DNA of 64,000 bases. Origin: Laetiporus sulphureus 93-53 (Eukaryota; Basidiomycota; Agaricomycetes; Polyporales; Laetiporaceae). Within the stretch, counting starts at the first letter, position 1; the number at the start of each line of letters is the position of its first letter. A model generated the notes under the pieces. The model had not been told where the DNA came from. It did no database searches and was given only the letters and a program-made list of their open reading frames with translations. Below, piece by piece: positions 58,355-64,000 of the stretch. A program made the translations under genes and the position numbers. The stretch is taken from assembly GCF_001632365.1 (NCBI RefSeq), contig NW_024468551.1, forward strand, positions 211,514 to 275,513, in the 5' to 3' direction.

Positions 58355-59983
58355 ATGGAAGGAGCCGATCGTGCGCACGCATCCACGTTCAGGCAACGAA
58401 TGGATGACATTCTTCACACAAACGTCGAGTCAGCACATGATGGCAGTACTCCACGCGCCTCGCAGCGCAATTCACCTGAACCTGCGCTAGGACCACAGGA
58501 TTCTGCATCACAAGTCGGAGGACCAGCATCCCCGACACCATCACTTGTACCAGCCTATGTTCCACCCATCTGGGAGTTTGATGGACACCAATTCGAGCAC
58601 CTGGAAGATGCTCTCAGACAGTCCGCTCCTGGAGAAGTCCCGGACCACATACGCGAATGGGTAATCATCGCAATGAAGCTCACGGTCACTACTGAAATCA
58701 CCAAGGTCTACAATGTGCTCAGAAACAAGATGTACGAGCACAAGAAAGCCTTTGAATTGCAGATCCAAAACAACAAGAGCGAACACCGACTTAAGGAGGC
58801 AGTTCTCCAGACAGAAATCAGGAAGCTCAAAGATAGGATCCTCGTGCAAGATGCGCATATGGCGGTTTTAAATGACGAGCTCACAGGAATCCAGGCGACA
58901 ATGCTTGACACAGGCAAAGAAATGATGGAGATCAAGGCAGCTAACGTGAAGCTGCGGCATGAGCTAGCTTCGCTCAAAGCAAGCGGCGTCACTATGATGC
59001 AAGGTCAAACATCCGGCACAGTCCAATCGCACAAGCCACACATCAAAATTGCTGAACCTCCACACTACTTGGGCAAAGGAAGTCTGGAGGACTGGCTCTA
59101 ACAACTCGGTATATGGATGCGGTGGAATGAGATCAACGACGACGAACACAAGATTACCACGGCCCTGCTACATTTGGAAGGTGGCGCATTCACATACATG
59201 TCAGAATATGCAACCAAGGCAGCAGCACGGCAAGCACTTGGCATATGGAAAGACTTCGTCGACATCCTCAAAGTAAACTACAGGACCCTCGATCCGGACA
59301 AGGATGCACAGCAGCATTTGAAGGATATCTGCAGCAAGACGTATCCCACGATGGTATCCTTCACAGAACAGTTCCGTCAATGGGCCACTAAGACCAACTT
59401 AGGGCACACTGCACTCATCGGTTACATTGCTGAACATCGAAGCAAGGATGTACGCCAGGCAATGGTTACACGAGACAGTCTAGAAATTTCTGACCCCATT
59501 ACATGGCCGGAGTACCTCGACCTATGCCTTCAACTGGAGTCCAAGTTCAGGGCCGATAAGGCAGCACAGCGCAGAACGGTAATAACAACATCATCATCGG
59601 CACCACGGGTCCCGAAAGACCCCAACGCAATGGTCATGGATAGAGTATCCATCCTCACCAAGGAACAAGAAGGATGGCTGGAGAAGAAGCTGTGTGTACG
59701 ATGCGGGAAACATCCCTTCGTTTTTAAACAGCGATGCTCAGATTCCAAATATAAAGGCAAATTTGAGATGCCAAAGCGGGGTCAAGCAACCAGGGCAATA
59801 TCGACAACGGCATCATCCACTGGCTCCAATGACAGCAAGGTGAGAGAAGAAGCAGTCCGTGCTTTCATCACCAGCTATGACGCGAAGGGAAAGGAAAAGG
59901 AGGCGGAACCAGAACCAGCTGTCGAAGCAGCTAGGATCACAGAGGTAGAAGATGATGAGGATTTTCTTCAACGGGTTCTCTGA
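58355..59983 (+). pseudogene. gag, one nonsense codon
   Basis: ATG at 58355. A coiled-coil-like region (residues about 120-210, Lys/Glu/Leu-rich) precedes the capsid-type domain (HYLGKGSLEDWL then RWNEINDDEHK, WKDFVDILK, FTEQFRQWA). A single in-frame TAA at 59099-59101 splits it; the same frame continues directly to 59983. Near the end CVRCGKHPF..KQRC resembles a zinc knuckle but with spacing CX2CX2HX7C instead of the usual CX2CX4HX4C. The tail is acidic (EVEDDEDFL). Gag packages the element's RNA in the cytoplasmic particle; a truncated form would lack the capsid domain. Confidence 0.85.
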
Positions 59984-62900
59984 GATCTGGCCAGAGTTCC
60001 CATAGACACTGTAATAGTATCTACTCGCTCTCGCATGTACCAGTATCAAGTTTTTTATACATCGCATCTACTGGTTCATCAAAACACGCAATCGATCTAC
60101 CTGTTCACCTCAAACAGGGAGTAAGGGAAGTCCAGACTGAGGCGCTCCTTGATTCAGGAGCATATTCTTGCTACATCAACCCACGGCTGGTTGATCAGTT
60201 GAATCTCGCTACAATCTCACTCGAGAAGGAGATCAGGGTTTACAACGCAGATGCATCTCACAACAAGGGTGGAACCATTAAGAAAAGGGTTCTTCTAAGT
60301 ATAACCATCGGAAACCACACAAGCAGGCAAAGCCTTTTGGTCACTGATATAGGACATAAAGACGTTATACTAGGCATGAGTTTCCTTAAGGAGCATAATC
60401 ACGAAGTAGATTGGGGAAAACTCACAGTCGATTTCACCCGGTGCCCACAAAGATGCACACCCTCACAGGTAGCAATTCAGGAGGAGGACCTGGAAGACAC
60501 AAACATCCCCCACATCGAAGACCTGATGGAGTTCGTCAGTTCCCAGGAGTTAGGTGACAACTGGAATGACATGGACAGCTTCATTAGATGGGTGTCATTA
60601 TCAGAAGACCCTGATGCACAAGCCATAGCATCACTCATTATGGGTCTTGACACCAAGAGGAATCAGGATAGAGCACCACAAAAAGGAGAACAGGACAAAG
60701 ACTACTGGTCAGCCTATGTCCCCAAACACTTCCACGAGTATGGCGATGTGTTCTCCAAGAAGCAGTCGGAATGAATGCCCACAAGAAAGCCCTACGATCA
60801 TCCAATCGAACTTGTTCCAGAGGCATCGTTACCATGCCCGGCAAAGTTATATCCTATGAACCTACAGGAAAGAAATTCGCTCGACACGTGGATAGACCAA
60901 GAGTTAGCCAAAGGTTACATCAAGAGATCAAGGAGTCCAACTGCAGCACCCGTCTTCTTCGTCAAAAAGAAAGACGGATCACTGAGGCTCGTACAAGATT
61001 ACAGAAACCTCAACGCAGTCACAAAAAAGAACAAGTTCTCAATCCCACGCATTTCGGACCTCATCGACAGACTTTCACATGCTAGTATATTTACGAAGCT
61101 TGATCTGAGATGGGGGTTCAACAACATAAGGATTAGGGAAGGAGACGAAGAGAAAGCCACCTTCATCACACATTGTGGCCTCTTTGAACCCACAGTAATG
61201 TACTTCGGTTTCTGCACATCAGCAAGAACTCAGTACAGATGGACCCTGCTAAAGTCGAAGGTGTACTTGGCTGGCCCACACTGACAAAGGTCAAACAAGT
61301 ACAGGCCTTTTTAGGATTCGTGAATTTCTACAGGCAATTTATAAAGGACTTTGCGAAACTCGCATGACCTTTAACACTTCTCACCTGTAAGGACATGCAC
61401 TGGCAATGGAAGGAGGAGCAAGACCAAGCCTTCAGTGCACTCAAAACGGCGTTCACCTCAGCCCCGATCTTACAACTCCCTAATGACACTGCATCATACT
61501 GTCTAGAAACAGACTCTTCAGACTATGCAACTGGTGCAGTACTCGAACAACTAGGAGAGGACAAGCTATGGCATCCAGTCGCATACTACTCTAAGTCACT
61601 CAACGAACATGAGCGGAACTACGAGATTTACGACAAAGAGATGCTTGCTATTATTCGGGCACTCGAAGAATACTGGCACTATTTAGAAGGACATCCAGAA
61701 CCCATTGAGATTTGGTCGGACCATCTCAACCTTACATACTTCCGTCAGGCACAGAAATTATCCCAGCGCCAAGCGCGCTGGTCATTATTCCTCACCAGAT
61801 TTAATTTCATCCTCAGTCACTGACCTGGAAAGACTATGCTACATGCCGATCCTCTGTCCAGGAGGCCAGACTATGAGAGGGGGGTAGACAGCGACAATTC
61901 GAATCAAATGCTGTTAAAACCTGAATTTTTTGCTATCAATGCGATTCGACCCACTCACGCATCTGAAGTTGATGATGCTCAACTACTGGAAAGGATCAAG
62001 AAGGCACTCACAGATGACATGATGACCAAGGATTATCGTGCGCTTTTGAATACAGGACAGCGCGAATTTGGGAAAAACCTCGCAGAATGGAACTTTGAGC
62101 ACGGACTGCTGCTCCATCGCGGAAAGGTTTATGTTCCCAAGAATCAACAGCTACGCCTTGACCTAATAAAACTCCATCATGACACCTTACCAGCCAGACA
62201 CCCTGGCAGGTTCAAGACGTTGGAACTTATTACCTGGAATTATTGGTGGCCAGGAATGTCTGTAATGGTTAAACAATACGTACAAGGTTGCGACAGTTGT
62301 CAATGCAACAAGTACTCAAGAGAAAAACCATACGGACTACTACAACCCAATGAGGTATCAGGAGGATTATGGGAAATTGTCACAGTTGATCTCATCACTC
62401 AACTTCCTCCAGCCATGGACTTTAGGGGAGAAAAGAAGACGGCAATACTTGTCGTCGTAGACAGACTCACGAAGCGAGCACACTTTTATGCCACAGACGA
62501 CACAGTCACATCGTCGCAAGTCACTAACGTATTCTATAACGAAGTCTTCAAACTCCATGGATTGCCGCGCCAGATTATCTCAGACAGAGGTACTCAATTT
62601 GCGAGCAAACTATTCCAGGAGTTCTGCCAGAAACTTGGTATAAAGTCTACAATGTCTACAGCATATCACCCCCAAATAGATGGTCAGACAGAAAGAGTTA
62701 ATCAGGTGTTAGAACAGTACCTACGTATGTACTGTAACCACAGACAGAATGATTGGGTCTATTACCTGCCAACGGCAGAATTTTCATACAATAACCAGAC
62801 CCATGAATCCACCGCACTTTCCCCATTCTTTGTCGAATATGGCCGACATCCAAAAATGGCACCAGACATACACAAATCAATACGTCATCCCTCATTGGAA

Positions 62901-63968
62901 CATCTATTCGCCCACCGATCCGAGGCACAAGAACAGGCAAAGGCAGCATTGGAAGTTTCAGCTTCACGAATGAAATGGTACTTCGATGAGAAAAAGGGAG
63001 AAGTCCCATTCAAAGTCAGAGATCTAGTTTTACTCAAGGGAAAGGATCTCAGAGTAAAAGTCAAGTCCACGAAGCTAGGCACACAAAACTTCAGACCTTA
63101 CAAAGTACTTCAGAAGCTAGGCCCAGTCACATTTAAACTGGAACTGCTTAAGCAAATGAAGGTCCACCCAGTCTTCCATGCTAGCAAGTTGATCATGTAC
63201 CATCAAGACACGGTCACAAACCGTGAACCCCCAAAGCCTCCAGCCATAAAAATCGAAGGCGAACCAGAATTCGAAGTTGAGGAAATACTAGACTCGAAGG
63301 TTGTAAGGGGAAGGGTCCAATACCTCGTCAAATGGAAAGGCTATGACCATTCCGACGATACATGGGAACCCCGAACAAATCTTACCAACGCCGACGAGCT
63401 TCTTCAAGAATTCCACCAGCAACACCCAGATGCAGCCAAAGCACCAATCAGGGTCGTCACTTTTGGTGGAAAACACTTCGAATTATCCTCATATGAAGTT
63501 GCACCAATCTCTACACACCGAATCAACATGTCCGACCATCCAGACGGGTTCTTCCTATATCATAAGATGACAGATCTCACCAAATCACTGAAAAAATCCT
63601 CAAATGAAGCAGCAGGATGAGATCTTTATGCAGCAGAAATGCATGAAATCCCCCTGCATTCATGAGCTGTGGTAGGAACGGAAGTCGCAATTGAACCTCC
63701 CAAACATACCTATACATGAATAGCTCCACGCAGCAGACTGGCTGCACGAGGAATTGACGTAGGTGCAGGAGTCGTCGATCCAGATTACACTGGAGAACTC
63801 AAGGTCGTACTGATCAATACAACAGATTTCGTATTTTCGGTTAAACTGGGAGACAGGATAGCCCAAATAATCTTCGAATATTACGCCGAAGGGCTTCTCT
63901 CCTGAAGTTACCAACCGTTGCGAGCAACTAGAAGGGGAAATAAAGGTTTTGGCTCCTCGGGACAATGA
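59983..63968 (+). pseudogene. pol polyprotein: PR-RT-RH-IN-chromodomain-dUTPase, disabled
   Basis: Frame -1 relative to gag, overlapping its last codons. Protease: LLDSGAYS at about 60145 (DSG active site). Reverse transcriptase: VFFVKKKDGSLRLVQDYRNL near 60955 and FTKLDLRWGFN near 61090, but after VMYFGFC (61197-61217) the sequence jumps to SKNSVQMDPAKVEG, so the catalytic YxDD segment is deleted and the frame shifts. RNase H: LETDSSDYATGAVL near 61505. Integrase: HH-CC zinc motif near 62175-62310 (GCDSCQ), then Asp in VTVDL (about 62388), SDRG (about 62580) and GQTERVNQ (about 62690). Chromodomain: VEEILDSK...YLVKWKGY...DTWEP near 63270-63375. In-frame TGA codons lie at 60772, 61365, 61821, 63618, 63663, 63717 and 63903. 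The normal end is TGA at 63966-63968. Confidence 0.9.
63600..63968 (+). other. dUTPase domain at the pol C-terminus
   Basis: All five dUTPase motifs can be read in the pol frame: motif 1 EAAG-stop-DLYAAE (63606-63638), motif 2 IAPRSRLA (63720-63743), motif 3 [18 protein letters not shown] (63747-63800, with the Asp and Tyr of the uracil-binding hairpin), motif 4 GDRIAQIIF (about 63850-63876) and motif 5 RRGNKGFGSSG (about 63930-63962). dUTPases hydrolyse dUTP to dUMP and limit uracil incorporation during DNA synthesis, a plausible help to reverse transcription. Four TGA codons interrupt it here. Similar fusions are known in some retroviruses and retroelements; how common they are in fungal chromoviruses I cannot check. 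Confidence 0.82.
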
Positions 63969-63972
63969 GCCT

Positions 63973-63986
63973 TGAGAGGGGGGTAG
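63973..63986 (+). other. polypurine tract
   Basis: GAGAGGGGGGTAG directly precedes the 3' LTR start, as needed to prime plus-strand DNA synthesis in LTR elements. Confidence 0.7.
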
Positions 63987-64000
63987 TGTCACAGATTTTC
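63987..64000 (+). repeat. start of the 3' LTR, cut by window end
   Basis: TGTCACAGATTTT matches the 5' LTR start for 13 bases before the window ends; the 14th base differs (C instead of T). Confidence 0.75.

Larger units (their letters stand above)
56719..64000 (+). mobile_element. Ty3/gypsy chromovirus-type LTR retrotransposon (3' end beyond window)
   Basis: Order: 5' LTR from 56719, an extra ORF (57575-58333), gag (58355-59983), pol in another frame (protease, reverse transcriptase, RNase H, integrase, chromodomain, dUTPase; to 63968), polypurine tract and the start of the 3' LTR at 63987. The integrase-after-RNase H order and the chromodomain place it among the chromoviruses. Chromodomains of this class steer integration to heterochromatin marked by histone H3 methylation. 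The copy is damaged: a TAA in gag, a deletion in the reverse transcriptase and seven TGA codons in pol, so it cannot move by itself. It inserted into the fourth zinc-finger gene. Confidence 0.92.

Noticed and set aside
60772..63905. TGA read as a sense codon (recoding) in pol
   Set aside because: Several host P450 genes in the window end at TGA with nothing conserved beyond, and the element has other defects (RT deletion, TAA in gag); CpG decay explains the stops better.

Overview
The window looks like nuclear DNA of a filamentous basidiomycete, most likely an Agaricomycete. Genes are cut by many short (about 45-60 nt) GT-AG introns. The P450 family, the allantoate-permease-like transporter, the degenerate F-box protein and the kinase-like gene are of types typical of mushroom-forming fungi, and a chromodomain Ty3/gypsy element is present. 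No bacterial features, CRISPR array or rRNA were seen.

Layout. (1) 0.8-7.0 kb: a small papain-fold-like gene, a decayed relic of an MFS permease, and a secreted protein gene on the minus strand built from three copies of one Cys-containing module. (2) 7.9-40 kb: a tRNA-Glu(CTC) gene, then eight members of one cytochrome P450 family, called A to H here. A-G are on the minus strand and H on the plus strand. A kinase-like relic and an F-box-like gene lie between C and D. Six P450s (A, C, D, E, F, G) look usable, although D ends early. B has lost its I-helix oxygen-activation motif. H is a pseudogene and the inverted duplicate of F. No terpene synthase, PKS or NRPS gene lies in the window, so this looks like a tandemly grown P450 array rather than a complete biosynthetic cluster. 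Palindromes centred on TGACGTCA lie upstream of A, D and G and could be shared bZIP sites. (3) 43.6-52.7 kb: an intact MFS permease followed by a convergent C2H2 zinc-finger gene. This pair has been duplicated in tandem: two further zinc-finger copies (one with a nonsense codon) each follow a shrinking fragment of the permease 3' end. (4) 54.7-56.7 kb: a fourth, more diverged zinc-finger gene, interrupted by a short transposable element and cut off at its 5' side by an LTR retrotransposon. (5) 56.7-64 kb: the LTR element, with 5' LTR, an extra ORF, gag, pol with chromodomain, a dUTPase domain fused in frame to the end of pol, a polypurine tract and the first bases of the 3' LTR.

Points most worth a second look: the pol-dUTPase fusion whose seven premature stops are all TGA; a roughly 268-bp element found twice in opposite orientation with recognisable target-site duplications; the tandem permease/zinc-finger duplication; the inverted P450 pair with one dying arm; and the CRE-like palindromes. 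Exon boundaries were worked out by eye from splice signals and paralogue comparison. Family names rest on recognised motifs, not on database searches.
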